Assembly: GCF_030908215.1 (NCBI RefSeq)
Contig: NZ_JAVFJK010000006.1
Coordinates: forward strand, 62,001-126,000
DNA: 64,000 nt
Reading direction: 5' to 3'
DNA from: Sinomonas sp. ASV486
GTDB lineage: Bacteria > Actinomycetota > Actinomycetes > Actinomycetales > Micrococcaceae
The translations under genes were made by a program, and so were the position numbers. The notes below the pieces were generated by a model, which saw only the letters and a program-made list of their open reading frames with translations, was not told the DNA's origin and searched no databases. Below are positions 52,071-60,511 of the stretch, in pieces (positions within the stretch are counted from its first letter, which is position 1; each line of letters starts with the position of its first letter).

Positions 52071-52690
52071 GCTGCCACCCCGGCCAGGAGGCCGTCGAGG
52101 AGGCAGTCCAGCTGGGCAACGAGCTGGCCCGTGCCGTGGTGGCCGGGGGAGAGCGTGGCCGTGATCTGGGCACCGAGCACGAGGTCCATGACGGCGCCGA
52201 CCGCCGCGGTGAGTTCCGCCGCGGATCCCTGCCCGGCGGCGTCGTGCGCCTGCGACCCGGTGAAGCCCGCCTCGCGCAGGAGGCCGGCGAGGGCCGAGCG
52301 CCACTGGTCCATGGACCGCTCGTGCAGCGCGGCCTTCGCAGGATCGCGCAAAGCCTTGTTCCAGAAGGCGATGGCCACGCGAGCCTCGGCGAGGCGCTCC
52401 TCGTCGAGCGGCAGGATCTCGTGACAGTAGGCCCGCAGCGCGTCACGGCCGGACAGCCCGGCGGTGGCACCGTCCATGCGCCGGTTGGTCTGGGCGAAGA
52501 CGTGCTCGAAGGCGAAGTCCAGCAGTCGGTCCTTCGAGTCGAAGTAGGGCTTGAGGGCGCCGTTCGCGAAGCCTGCCTCCGCCGCGATCTCGCGCATCGT
52601 CGCGGCGTCGATCCCGCGCTCCGCGATGACCCGCCACGTGGCGTCGACGAGCTCGAGTCGCCTCTGGTCGTGGTCGACGATCTTCGGCAT
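52067..52690 (-). CDS. TetR family regulator
   Basis: A 207-residue repressor-type protein. The N-terminal HTH reads ATMREIAAEAGFANGALKPYF; the rest is a helical ligand domain. It starts at ATG 52690 after GGGAGGG and is divergent from the amine oxidase gene across 104 bp that hold an ACAACCGTTGT palindrome, its likely operator. Translationally coupled to the AraC gene, so two regulators of opposite usual sign are made from one message. Confidence 0.88.
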   Translation of the reverse strand: MPKIVDHDQRRLELVDATWRVIAERGIDAATMREIAAEAGFANGALKPYFDSKDRLLDFAFEHVFAQTNRRMDGATAGLSGRDALRAYCHEILPLDEERLAEARVAIAFWNKALRDPAKAALHERSMDQWRSALAGLLREAGFTGSQAHDAAGQGSAAELTAAVGAVMDLVLGAQITATLSPGHHGTGQLVAQLDCLLDGLLAGVAA

Positions 52691-52713
52691 CTGCCCTCCC
52701 ACCTCTTTTTTCT

Positions 52714-52724
52714 ACAACCGTTGT
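52714..52724. promoter_or_regulatory. ACAACCGTTGT palindrome, putative TetR/AraC operator
   Basis: An 11-bp palindrome (ACAAC-C-GTTGT) between the TetR and amine oxidase genes. The half ACAACCGTT reappears upstream of the APC permease at 54954-54962. Confidence 0.5.
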
Positions 52725-52732
52725 GATTCAGC

Positions 52733-52762
52733 TTACAGTTCGTTATTCTCTACGTCTATAGA
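52733..52762 (+). promoter_or_regulatory. Putative sigma70-type promoter of the amine oxidase gene
   Basis: TTACAG (52733-52738) and TATAGA (52757-52762) with 18-bp spacing in the most AT-rich patch of the region. The palindrome at 52714 lies just upstream of the -35. Confidence 0.4.
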
Positions 52763-52794
52763 AAAAACTCCTTCGCCTACCCCAGGAGATCGCC

Positions 52795-54825
52795 ATGAGC
52801 ACGGAGACCACCATCCACGACCACGCGTGCCACGAGGCTGAAGGCGTCGAGCCGGAGGCTCAGGCCGCGGGCCAGTATGCCCTCGCGACGGCCGCCGAGG
52901 TCTCGGCCGCGCGCGGCATCCTTGAGCGCGCCGGCCTGTGGCACGAGACAACGCGCATCGCGTATCTCGGCCTCGTCGACCCGCCCCGCGGCCGGGGAGG
53001 GGATCAGGAGGGCATCGACCGCCGCTTCCGCGCGTTCCTGCACGACGTCGCCGGTGCTGCGCCGCACGACGTCACCCTTTCGGTGACGCGCGGCGAGGTG
53101 GACTCGGACGTCGAGCTCGACACCGCGGTGTCGGGCGAGCTGCCCGTCCTCGAGGAGGAGTTCGAGGCCGTCGAGGAGATCCTCAACGCCGATCCGCGTT
53201 GGCTCGCCGCCCTCGAGGCACGCGGTCTCGCGGTCTCCACGGTACGGGTAGCGCCGCTCTCGGCCGGCGTCTTCGACTACCCCGAGGAGAAGGGCCGCCG
53301 GATCCTGCGCGGCCTCGCGTTCGTGCAGGAGCACGAGACCGACAGCCCGTGGGCACACCCCGTGGACGGCCTCGTCGCGTACGTCGACGTCGTGAACCGC
53401 AGCGTGGACCAGGTGCTCGACTTCGGCGTGGTCCCGGTCCCGGCCGAGCACGGCAACTTCACCGACCCCGAGCTGACCGGGCCGATCCGCACCACCCAGA
53501 AGCCCATCGAGATCATCCAGGCCGAGGGACCGAGCTTCACGGTCACGGGCGGCAACCACGTCGAGTGGGAGCGCTGGAGCCTCGACGTCGGCTTCGACGT
53601 GCGCGAGGGCCTCGTGCTGCACAACATCGCCTTCGACGATGCGTCCGCAGGACAGGGCGCAGGGCATAGCACAGGACAGGGCACAGGACAGCCGGGCGAT
53701 CCCCGCCCCGCGCGCCGTCGTCGGATCCTGGACCGTGCCTCGATCGCGGAGATGGTCGTGCCGTACGGCGACCCGTCCCCGGTGCGGTCGTGGCAGAACT
53801 ACTTCGACACCGGCGAGTACCTCGTGGGCCAGTTCGCCAACTCCCTCGAGCTGGGCTGCGACTGCCTCGGCGAGATCACCTACCTCAGCCCCGTGGTGAG
53901 CGACGCGTTCGGCAGGCCCCGGACCATCGCGAACGGCATCTGCATGCACGAGGAGGACTGGTCCATCCTGTCCAAGCACTCGGACCTGTGGAGCGGGGTC
54001 AACTATGTGCGGCGCAACCGCCGTCTCGTCATCAGCTTCTTCACCACGATCGGCAACTACGACTACGGCTTCTACTGGTACCTCTACCTCGACGGCACGA
54101 TCGAGTTCGAGGCCAAGGCCACCGGCGTCGTGTTCACGAGCGCCCAGCCGTCCAAGGACTACCCGTACTCGTCCGAGATGGCGCCGGGGCTCGGTGCGCC
54201 GTTCCACCAGCACCTCTTCAGCGCACGCCTCGATTTCGCGCTCGACGGCGGCCCGAACCGCGTCGAGGAGGAGGACGCCGTGCGCGTGCCGATGGGCCCC
54301 GGGAACGAGCGCGGCAACGCGTTCACGCGCAAGCGCACCGTTCTGGCCCGCGAGTTGGAGGCCGCACGCGACGCCGAACCTGCGCTCGGCCGATCGTGGG
54401 TCGTCTCGAACCCGTCCTCCCTCAACCGGCTCGGCGAGCCGGTCGCGTACAAGATCCATTCCCAAGGTCAGCCGACCCTCCTTGCCGACCCCGCGTCGTC
54501 GGTCGCGGGCCGCGCCGCGTTCGCTACGAAGGCCCTCTGGGTCACCCAGTACGACGAGGCCGAGCGGTACCCGACGGGAGACTTCGTCAACCAGCACCCG
54601 GGCGGCGCGGGCCTGCCGGCCTATCAGGCGCAGGACCGCGACATCGACGGGACCGACCTCGTCGTGTGGCACACGTTCGGGCTCACGCACTTCCCGCGTC
54701 CCGAGGACTGGCCCATCATGCCCGTGGACCACGTGGGCTTCAAGGTCCGCCCCGAGGGCTTCTTCGACCGCAGTCCGGTCCTCGATGTTCCCGCGCCGGT
54801 ATCCGGCGGCCACTGCCACATGTAG
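52795..54825 (+). CDS. Copper-containing primary amine oxidase
   Basis: Oxidises primary amines to aldehydes, H2O2 and NH3 with a topaquinone cofactor. The 676-residue protein has Y422 (in GNYDYGFYW) as topaquinone precursor, D338 (YFDTGEY) as base, and H471, H473 and H632 as copper ligands. Each is exactly 40 positions beyond the matching residue of Arthrobacter globiformis AGAO (Y382, D298, H431, H433, H592). The extra 40 residues lie before D338; about 26 form a Gly/Gln/Thr insertion at about 283-308. AGGAGAT precedes the ATG. Aryl-ethylamines such as tyramine, dopamine or phenylethylamine are likely substrates, given the catabolic genes downstream. Confidence 0.95.
   Translation: MSTETTIHDHACHEAEGVEPEAQAAGQYALATAAEVSAARGILERAGLWHETTRIAYLGLVDPPRGRGGDQEGIDRRFRAFLHDVAGAAPHDVTLSVTRGEVDSDVELDTAVSGELPVLEEEFEAVEEILNADPRWLAALEARGLAVSTVRVAPLSAGVFDYPEEKGRRILRGLAFVQEHETDSPWAHPVDGLVAYVDVVNRSVDQVLDFGVVPVPAEHGNFTDPELTGPIRTTQKPIEIIQAEGPSFTVTGGNHVEWERWSLDVGFDVREGLVLHNIAFDDASAGQGAGHSTGQGTGQPGDPRPARRRRILDRASIAEMVVPYGDPSPVRSWQNYFDTGEYLVGQFANSLELGCDCLGEITYLSPVVSDAFGRPRTIANGICMHEEDWSILSKHSDLWSGVNYVRRNRRLVISFFTTIGNYDYGFYWYLYLDGTIEFEAKATGVVFTSAQPSKDYPYSSEMAPGLGAPFHQHLFSARLDFALDGGPNRVEEEDAVRVPMGPGNERGNAFTRKRTVLARELEAARDAEPALGRSWVVSNPSSLNRLGEPVAYKIHSQGQPTLLADPASSVAGRAAFATKALWVTQYDEAERYPTGDFVNQHPGGAGLPAYQAQDRDIDGTDLVVWHTFGLTHFPRPEDWPIMPVDHVGFKVRPEGFFDRSPVLDVPAPVSGGHCHM
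53648..53693 (+). repeat. CAGGACAGGGC direct repeats in the amine oxidase insertion
   Basis: CAGGACAGGGC at 53648-53658 and 53672-53682, with a third partial CAGGACAG from 53684. They encode Gly/Gln/Thr-rich residues of the insertion, which suggests slippage-type expansion. Confidence 0.8.
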
Positions 54826-54859
54826 CCGGTTCGTGCTGCGGGCAGGCCCCGCCACGCGC

Positions 54860-54903
54860 ACGACGGCGCGCGCTCGCCTCCCGCGGTGGGCGCGCGCCGT
54901 CGT
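54860..54903 (+). terminator. Hairpin terminator after the amine oxidase gene
   Basis: A perfect 14-bp stem (54860-54873 with 54890-54903) and 16-nt loop. It separates the amine oxidase from the permease transcript; the arm contains the ACGACGGCG core. Confidence 0.85.
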
Positions 54904-54953
54904 CCTCCGGGTCCGGCGTGCGGCGCGCTGCGCCGCTCCAGCTCGCGTGGACA

Positions 54954-54962
54954 ACAACCGTT
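54954..54962. promoter_or_regulatory. ACAACCGTT motif upstream of the APC permease
   Basis: Nine bases identical to part of the palindrome at 52714-52724, here followed by CGCTGT. It suggests common control of the oxidase and permease. Confidence 0.4.
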
Positions 54963-55096
54963 CGCTGTGCGACAAGTCACACCGTGTGCTGCTGCAGCAC
55001 GATGGTTCTGCGGCCACCGCACTGCTCCCGATGCACCCCCGGCGGCATCCGTTCCCCGGCCGCTCCCAGAACCCCCCCGACATACTTGGAGGAACC

Positions 55097-56620
55097 ATGA
55101 GCACCTCGACAAGCGCGCAGCGCACGGCGAAGGAGGGAGCAGTGGCCCAGGCCGCCCCCCACGGGCGCCAGCGCCGCCTCGGCGTCGCGTCGGTGACCCT
55201 CATGATCATCGCGGCGTCCGCTCCCCTGACCGTCCTGGCCGGAGGCGTGACGACGACGTTCGCCGTGACCGGCCTGCTCGGCGTCCCGCTGTCCTACCTC
55301 GTGCTCGGCGCCATCCTCGCGGTCTTCGCCGTCGGGTACGCCGCCATGAGCCGCCACGTGACCAACGCCGGCGCGTTCTACGCCTACGCGGCGCAGGGCA
55401 TCTCCCGTCCCGCCGGCGTGGGCGTCTCGCTCGTGGCGCTCATGGCCTACAACCTCATGCAGGTGGGCATCTACGGGCTCTTCGGCTTCACGGTCTCCTC
55501 GCTCCTTGCCGAACGCTTCGGCATCGACGTCCCGTGGTGGGCGGCGGTGCTCGTGTGCATCGCGGTGGTCGCGGTCCTCGGCGTCAATCGCGTGGACCTC
55601 TCGGCGAAGGTGCTCGGCATCCTCGTGGCACTCGAGTTCCTCGTGGTGATCGTGTATGACGTTGCCGCGTTCGCCGCCGCCCCCGAGGGCATCACCGCCG
55701 AGCCCCTGTCGCCGTCGAGCCTGTTCGTCCCGGGCGTCGGCGCCGTGCTCTCATTCGGCGTCGCGGCCTTCATGGGCTTCGAGTCCGCCGCGATCTACGG
55801 CGAAGAGGCCAAGGACCCCCACCGCACGATCCCGCGCGCCACCTACACCGCCGTGGGCATCATCGCGCTGTTCTACGCGGTCTCCTCGTGGGCCATGGCC
55901 GTGGGCGTGGGCCCCTCGCAGCTTGCCGACCAGGCTGGCCAGCAGGGCCCGGACCTCGTCTTCACCTTCCTCGGGTCCCACGTCGGCCAGATCGCCGCGG
56001 ACATCGCCCAGGTGCTGTTCATCACGAGCCTCTTCGCCGCGCTGGTGAGCTTCCATAACGCCGTTGCACGCTACTTCTTCTCGCTTGGCCGCGAGCGTGT
56101 CCTGCCCGGCTGGCTCGAGGCCACGAGCCACCACGGCGCGCCCAAGGCCGGCTCGCTCGTGCAGACCGGCATCGCCGTCGTCGTGACTGTCGCGTTCGCC
56201 ATCGCCGGGAACGGCTCCGACCTCGGCCCGCTGTACCCGGTGCTGACCATGTTCACGTGGCTCACGAACGCCGGCGCCATGGGCCTTGTGCTGCTCATGG
56301 CGATCGTCTCCGTTGCCGTGATCGGCTTCTTCCGCCGGCGCCGCATCGCCGGCGTCGGGATCTGGACGTCCACTGTGGCGCCAGGCCTCGGAGCCGTTGC
56401 GCTCGCCGTCGTGTTCGGTCTTATCGTGGCGAACTTCGACGTTCTGCTCGGCCTCACCGAGCCGAGCGTCCTCAGCTGGGTCCTTCCGGCGATCGTGGTA
56501 GTGCCAGGCGTCATCGGGATCGTCTGGGCGCTCCGGCTCCGTAGCACGCACCCAGCCCTGTACTCGCGCATCGGCCATGGCGAGGAGGGGAAGGCCCACC
56601 ACCTCGGCGACGACGACTGA
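55097..56620 (+). CDS. APC family amino acid/amine permease
   Basis: A 507-residue carrier with 12 helices. The family start VTLMIIAASAPLTVLAGGV, the AFMGFESAAIYGEEAKDPHRTIPRA segment and GRERVLPGW are typical of the APC superfamily (amino acid-polyamine-organocation). TTGGAGGAA lies 6 nt before the ATG. Next to a copper amine oxidase and sharing an operator-like motif, it probably imports the amine substrate. A 271-nt gap upstream holds the oxidase terminator and the shared motif. Confidence 0.9.
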   Translation: MSTSTSAQRTAKEGAVAQAAPHGRQRRLGVASVTLMIIAASAPLTVLAGGVTTTFAVTGLLGVPLSYLVLGAILAVFAVGYAAMSRHVTNAGAFYAYAAQGISRPAGVGVSLVALMAYNLMQVGIYGLFGFTVSSLLAERFGIDVPWWAAVLVCIAVVAVLGVNRVDLSAKVLGILVALEFLVVIVYDVAAFAAAPEGITAEPLSPSSLFVPGVGAVLSFGVAAFMGFESAAIYGEEAKDPHRTIPRATYTAVGIIALFYAVSSWAMAVGVGPSQLADQAGQQGPDLVFTFLGSHVGQIAADIAQVLFITSLFAALVSFHNAVARYFFSLGRERVLPGWLEATSHHGAPKAGSLVQTGIAVVVTVAFAIAGNGSDLGPLYPVLTMFTWLTNAGAMGLVLLMAIVSVAVIGFFRRRRIAGVGIWTSTVAPGLGAVALAVVFGLIVANFDVLLGLTEPSVLSWVLPAIVVVPGVIGIVWALRLRSTHPALYSRIGHGEEGKAHHLGDDD

Positions 56621-56710
56621 CTCCTCGGCGCTGTCTGGTGGGCGCTCCCGACGTCGGAGCGCGACCCAGCTGCTGCCACGCCCGTGACTGCAATGCCCGT
56701 GACTGCCGTG

Positions 56711-56738
56711 CCGTCACGTCCTACCGTGGACGTGACGG
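56711..56738 (+). terminator. Hairpin after the APC permease gene
   Basis: A perfect 11-bp stem (56711-56721 with 56728-56738) with TACCGT loop, 90 nt after the permease stop. A TGCCCGTGACTGC-type direct repeat precedes it. The rest of the 286-nt gap to the next gene shows nothing else. Confidence 0.75.
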
Positions 56739-56906
56739 TACGGTTCTGTGTGCTCCGCTTGCGTGACCGCCGCTTCCGCAGGTCGCTTCCGGCGTTGCGG
56801 GGTCACTTCGGCGGGGTGTGCGCGTGTTGCGTGGCCCCGTCGGTACCGTGGTGAGCCCCGCGGTTCTGGCCGCGCACGCGACGAGAGGAGCGATGGAGAT
56901 GACGAG

Positions 56907-57533
56907 ATGACGGACGGCACGGACAGCCGACGCGGGGAGGAACTCAGACGCAGGCTCGAGCACGCGGCCGAGCTGCGGGCAGGCGGGGTGGCGCAGGGTC
57001 CCGAGGAAGCCGAGGAGATCGCGCGGGAGGACGAGCTCAAGCGCAGGCGCCGTCAGGTCGACAGTGCCCGGCGAGCCGACTATCTCATCCGTGACGCGAT
57101 GGCGCGCGGCGAGTTCGACCACCTCGAGTACGCCGGCAAGCCTATCCCGAACCTCGACAACGCCAATGATCCCGACTGGTGGATCAAGGGCCTCATCCAG
57201 CGCGAGCAGCTCACGGGACTCGGCCCCGAGGCCCTGGTCCTGAGGGTGGAGGACGAGCGGCTTGAGGCCACGCTCGACGCGCTCCACACCGAGGGCCAGG
57301 TCCGCGAGAGCCTCGAGGCGTTCAACCGGCGCGTCATCGAGGCGCGCCGCCAGCTCCTCGGCGGGCCGCCTGTCATCACGAAGACGCGCGACATCGAAGC
57401 CGAGGTGCGCGCCTGGCACGAGCGGCGCACGGTCGCGGCGGCAGCCCGCGCGGAAGAGGAGGCGCACGACGACGCCGCTCGCCCGCCGTCGTTCTGGCGG
57501 CGGCTGGTCGGCAGACGCCGCGAAGGTGGTTGA
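56907..57533 (+). CDS. DUF1992 (DnaJ homologue subfamily C member 28-like) protein
   Basis: A 208-residue, highly charged helical protein. The family block is DYLIRDAMARGEFDHLEYAGKP followed by IPNLDNANDPDWWIKGLI and LGPEALVLRVE. It lacks a J-domain HPD motif. DUF1992 proteins are widespread and of unknown function. GGAGATGACGAG precedes ATG 56907; upstream ATGs are in other frames. It converges with the catabolic operon and ends at a shared terminator. Confidence 0.85.
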   Translation: MTDGTDSRRGEELRRRLEHAAELRAGGVAQGPEEAEEIAREDELKRRRRQVDSARRADYLIRDAMARGEFDHLEYAGKPIPNLDNANDPDWWIKGLIQREQLTGLGPEALVLRVEDERLEATLDALHTEGQVRESLEAFNRRVIEARRQLLGGPPVITKTRDIEAEVRAWHERRTVAAAARAEEEAHDDAARPPSFWRRLVGRRREGG

Positions 57534-57543
57534 CCTGCAGCGA

Positions 57544-57583
57544 CCGCGGTGGGTGAGCGCAGCCCCGCGGTGGTTGAGCGCAG
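57544..57583. repeat. 19-bp direct repeat CCGCGGTGG(G/T)TGAGCGCAG, two copies
   Basis: Copies at 57544-57562 and 57565-57583 differ at one base and are 2 bp apart, directly after the DUF1992 stop. The second copy continues TCGAAAC. They resemble dispersed intergenic repeats of the GTGGTTGAGC...CGAAAC kind common in Micrococcales genomes (from memory, not searched). Confidence 0.8.
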
Positions 57584-57596
57584 TCGAAACGACGAA

Positions 57597-57629
57597 GCGG
57601 AGCGGAAACCCGAGGGGTTTCTGCTCCGC
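57597..57629. terminator. Bidirectional hairpin between the DUF1992 gene and the hpa operon
   Basis: A 15-bp stem (57597-57611 with 57615-57629) with one G-T pair and a 3-nt loop, containing AAACCC/GGGTTT. It ends both converging units. Confidence 0.85.
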
Positions 57630-57658
57630 TCCGCACTCGATCACCGCAGCAGGCGACC

Positions 57659-58510
57659 TCAGTAGCTGGCCGGCCGCTCGCCGTCGTCCTGTGCGGAAGA
57701 CGCGCCCGGCGCCGCGAAACGCGAGGCCAGCTCCTCGCTCGAGCGGGCGAGGATCGCCACGTCCGCGCCCACGAGCACGAAGCGCGCGCCGCGGTCGATG
57801 TAGTGCCGCGCGCTCGACTCGACGAACGCGTTGACGCCGGCGGGTTTCCCGGCCTTCCGGGCGGCGTCGAGGCACCGTTCAACCGCGGCCCGCACCTCGG
57901 GGTGCTCCTGCTGGCCGAGGAGTCCCATGGACGCCGCGAGGTCGGACGGGCCGATGAAGATCCCGTCGATGCCGTCCACCGCCAGGATCTCCTCGACCTT
58001 GGTGACCGCCTCGGCGGTCTCGATCTGGACCGTGAGCGAGATCGTCTCGTCGGCGCGCGCGAGGTATTCCGGGATGCGGTTCCAGCGTGCGGCGCGGGCG
58101 AGGGCGGAGCCGACGCCGCGGACGCCGTGGGGCGGGTACCGCACGCCCGCGACGGCGGCACGGGCCTGCTCGGCGTCGTTGACCATGGGGATCAGGAGGT
58201 TCTGGGCCCCCAGATCGAGGTACTGCTTGATCAGCACCGTGTCGTTCCACGGCAGCCGGACCATGGGCAGCACCGGGTAGCCGTGCACCGCGTGCAGCTG
58301 GGCCAGGACCGACTCGAGCGAGTTCGGGCTGTGCTCGGCATCGATGAGGAGCCACTGCGCGCCGGAGCCGGCCATGATCTCGGCCACCAGCGGACTGCCC
58401 GAACAGACCCACAGGCCGATCTGCGCGCTGGGGCCCTCGGGGCCGGCGCCGGTCTGGGCCTGGGCGAGGGCGTGGCGGAACGTCTTCTCGGGCTCTAGAC
58501 GAAACGGCAT
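57659..58510 (-). CDS. hpaI: HpcH/HpaI family aldolase (4-hydroxy-2-oxoheptane-1,7-dioate aldolase)
   Basis: Last step of homoprotocatechuate breakdown: cleaves 4-hydroxy-2-oxoheptanedioate to pyruvate and succinate semialdehyde. The 283-residue class II aldolase has WLLIDAEHSPNS (catalytic His), MVRLPWND, MVNDAEQARAAVAGVRYPP, TVQIETAEAV (metal-binding Glu) and IFIGPSDLAASMG (metal-binding Asp). ATG 58510 lies inside the end of hpaH (16-nt overlap). The N-terminal 20 residues and the Ala/Ser-rich C-terminal tail are extensions. Confidence 0.93.
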   Translation of the reverse strand: MPFRLEPEKTFRHALAQAQTGAGPEGPSAQIGLWVCSGSPLVAEIMAGSGAQWLLIDAEHSPNSLESVLAQLHAVHGYPVLPMVRLPWNDTVLIKQYLDLGAQNLLIPMVNDAEQARAAVAGVRYPPHGVRGVGSALARAARWNRIPEYLARADETISLTVQIETAEAVTKVEEILAVDGIDGIFIGPSDLAASMGLLGQQEHPEVRAAVERCLDAARKAGKPAGVNAFVESSARHYIDRGARFVLVGADVAILARSSEELASRFAAPGASSAQDDGERPASY

Positions 58511-59295
58511 GTCACCGTCCCCAGGGGCCCGTAGTCGGCGTAGACCGTGTCGCCCTCGTAGACCCACATGGGCCGCGTGAACGAGCCGGCGAGGATCAGG
58601 TCCCCCGCGCGCAGGTCCTGCCCGTGCTGGGCGAGCTTGTCCGCGAGCCACGCCACGCCTGTGGCCGGGTGATTGAGGACGCCGGCCGCCACGCCGGTCT
58701 CGACGATCTCCTGGTTGCGGTACAGGAGGGAGGCAATCCAGCGGAGGTCGGTCTCGTGCGGTCGCACCGGGCGGCCGCCCACCACCATCGCCCCGAGCGC
58801 GGCGTTGTCCGAGATGGTGTCCACGATGGTGCGGCCCTCCATCTCGATCCTCGAGTCGAGGATCTCGAGCGCTGGCACCACGTAGTCGGTCGCGTCGAGC
58901 ACGTCGAACACCGTGACAGCTGTTCCGTTCGGGCCACGGCCCGTGAGGTCCTTGCCGAGCTTGAACGCGAGCTCGACCTCGATGCGCGGATGCGTGTAGC
59001 GCTTCCACTCGACGACGGCGCCGTTCTCGAGGACCTGGTCGTCGAAGATGACGCCGTAGTCCGGCTCGGTGATGCCCGTGGCCGCCTGCATGGCCTTCGA
59101 CGTGAGGCCGATCTTGCGCCCGGCCACCCGCCGTCCCGCGGCCTCGAGCCGGCTGGCCCAGAGCTTCTGGACCGCGTACGAGTCCTCGACGTCCATGCCC
59201 TCGTACCGGGTGTGGAGGAGCGGGACGGGCGTGCGCGTCCGCCCCGCCTCCACGAGCTCGTCGGCGATCGCCGCGATGGTCTCCTCGTTCAGCAT
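58495..59295 (-). CDS. hpaH: 2-oxo-hepta-3-ene-1,7-dioate hydratase
   Basis: Adds water to the product of the HpaG step, giving the aldolase substrate. The 266-residue protein belongs to the hydratase/decarboxylase branch of the FAH superfamily: [23 protein letters not shown] (metal ligands), [16 protein letters not shown] and [14 protein letters not shown] 59295 follows the hpaD stop by 4 nt; upstream starts would lie inside hpaD. Family members such as MhpD are the alternative, but the context fixes the call. Confidence 0.92.
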   Translation of the reverse strand: MLNEETIAAIADELVEAGRTRTPVPLLHTRYEGMDVEDSYAVQKLWASRLEAAGRRVAGRKIGLTSKAMQAATGITEPDYGVIFDDQVLENGAVVEWKRYTHPRIEVELAFKLGKDLTGRGPNGTAVTVFDVLDATDYVVPALEILDSRIEMEGRTIVDTISDNAALGAMVVGGRPVRPHETDLRWIASLLYRNQEIVETGVAAGVLNHPATGVAWLADKLAQHGQDLRAGDLILAGSFTRPMWVYEGDTVYADYGPLGTVTCRFV

Positions 59296-59299
59296 CGGA

Positions 59300-60466
59300 T
59301 CAGAGCTGGTTGCCGAGCTTGAAGCCCTTGGAGGCCTCGCCGTGGTACGAGCCGGACTCGTCGCCGGCACGGGTGTAGGAGAACCCGTCCGCGCCGATCG
59401 TCACGTCCAGCTCGGAGGACTCGGTGCGCTCGATGATGGGCTGGGGGTTGCCGTCGAGGTCGAGGACGAGGGAGGCCTCGGTGTACCAGGAGGGGACGAC
59501 CGGGTTGCCCCACCAGTCGCGGCGCTGGTTGTCGTGGACGTCCCACGTGACCACGGGGTTGTCCGGGTCGCCGGTGTAGTAGTCCTGCGTGTAGATCTCC
59601 ACGCGGTGCCCGTCCGGGTCGAGGATGTAGAGGTAGAACGCGTTCGAGACGCCGTGGCGGCCCGGGCCGCGCTCGATCCGGTCCGACATGCGCAGCGCGC
59701 CGAGCTTGTCGCAGATCGCGAGGATGTTGTGCTTCTCATGCGTCGCGAACGCGACGTGGTGCATGCGCGGGCCGTTGCCGCCCGTCATCGCGGTGTCGTG
59801 GACGGTCGGCTTGCGGCGCATCCACGCGGCGTAGACCGTGCCCTCCTCGTCCTGGATGTCCTCCGTGACGCGGAAGCCGAGGTCCTGCATGAACTTCGTG
59901 GCACGCGGGACGTCCGGGGTGACCTGGTTGAAGTGGTCGAGGCGGACGAGCGAGCCGGGCGTGTAGAGGTCGTAGCGCCACGCGAGCCGCTCGACGTGCT
60001 CGACGTCGTGGAAGAACTCGTAGGGGAAGCCCAGCGGATCCGTCACCCGTACCGAGTCGCCGATGCCCTTCGTGAAGCCGTCCTTGCGGCGCTCCACGCG
60101 GCAGCCGAGCTCGGTGTAGAACGCGACGGCCGCATCGAGGTCTTCCGGCGTGCGCACGCGGTACGAGAACGCGGCGACGGCGGCGACGGGGCCCTTCCGG
60201 AGCACGAGGTTGTGGTGGATGAACTCCTCGAGCGAACGCAGGTAGATCGCGCTCTCGTCCTCCTCCGTGACGGTGAGCCCGAGCACGTCGACGTAGAAGT
60301 CCCGCGAGCGCTTCAGGTCGGTGACCACGAGCTCCATGTACGCGCAGCGCAGGATGTCCGGGGCGGGCGCGGAGGGGGTGGGGATCGGGTTGCTGCAGGA
60401 GATCGGGGCCTCCTGCGACACGTAGAACCCCGAGGAAGTGAGGGTCATGTCTTCACGGTTGGTCAT
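59300..60466 (-). CDS. hpaD: Homoprotocatechuate 2,3-dioxygenase (type I extradiol)
   Basis: Ring-opens 3,4-dihydroxyphenylacetate to 5-carboxymethyl-2-hydroxymuconate semialdehyde. The 388-residue protein has two vicinal-oxygen-chelate modules. Metal ligands H178, H237 and E290 and acid-base H223 are each exactly 23 positions beyond those of Brevibacterium fuscum HPCD (H155, H214, E267, H200). The Arthrobacter MndD relative uses Mn, so either Fe(II) or Mn(II) is possible; sequence cannot decide. AAGGA lies 9 nt before the ATG. Confidence 0.94.
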   Translation of the reverse strand: MTNREDMTLTSSGFYVSQEAPISCSNPIPTPSAPAPDILRCAYMELVVTDLKRSRDFYVDVLGLTVTEEDESAIYLRSLEEFIHHNLVLRKGPVAAVAAFSYRVRTPEDLDAAVAFYTELGCRVERRKDGFTKGIGDSVRVTDPLGFPYEFFHDVEHVERLAWRYDLYTPGSLVRLDHFNQVTPDVPRATKFMQDLGFRVTEDIQDEEGTVYAAWMRRKPTVHDTAMTGGNGPRMHHVAFATHEKHNILAICDKLGALRMSDRIERGPGRHGVSNAFYLYILDPDGHRVEIYTQDYYTGDPDNPVVTWDVHDNQRRDWWGNPVVPSWYTEASLVLDLDGNPQPIIERTESSELDVTIGADGFSYTRAGDESGSYHGEASKGFKLGNQL

Positions 60467-60511
60467 GGCAGCGTCCTTGCTTTCAGTGAGGTGAATGGTG
60501 GCTTGCGGGGA

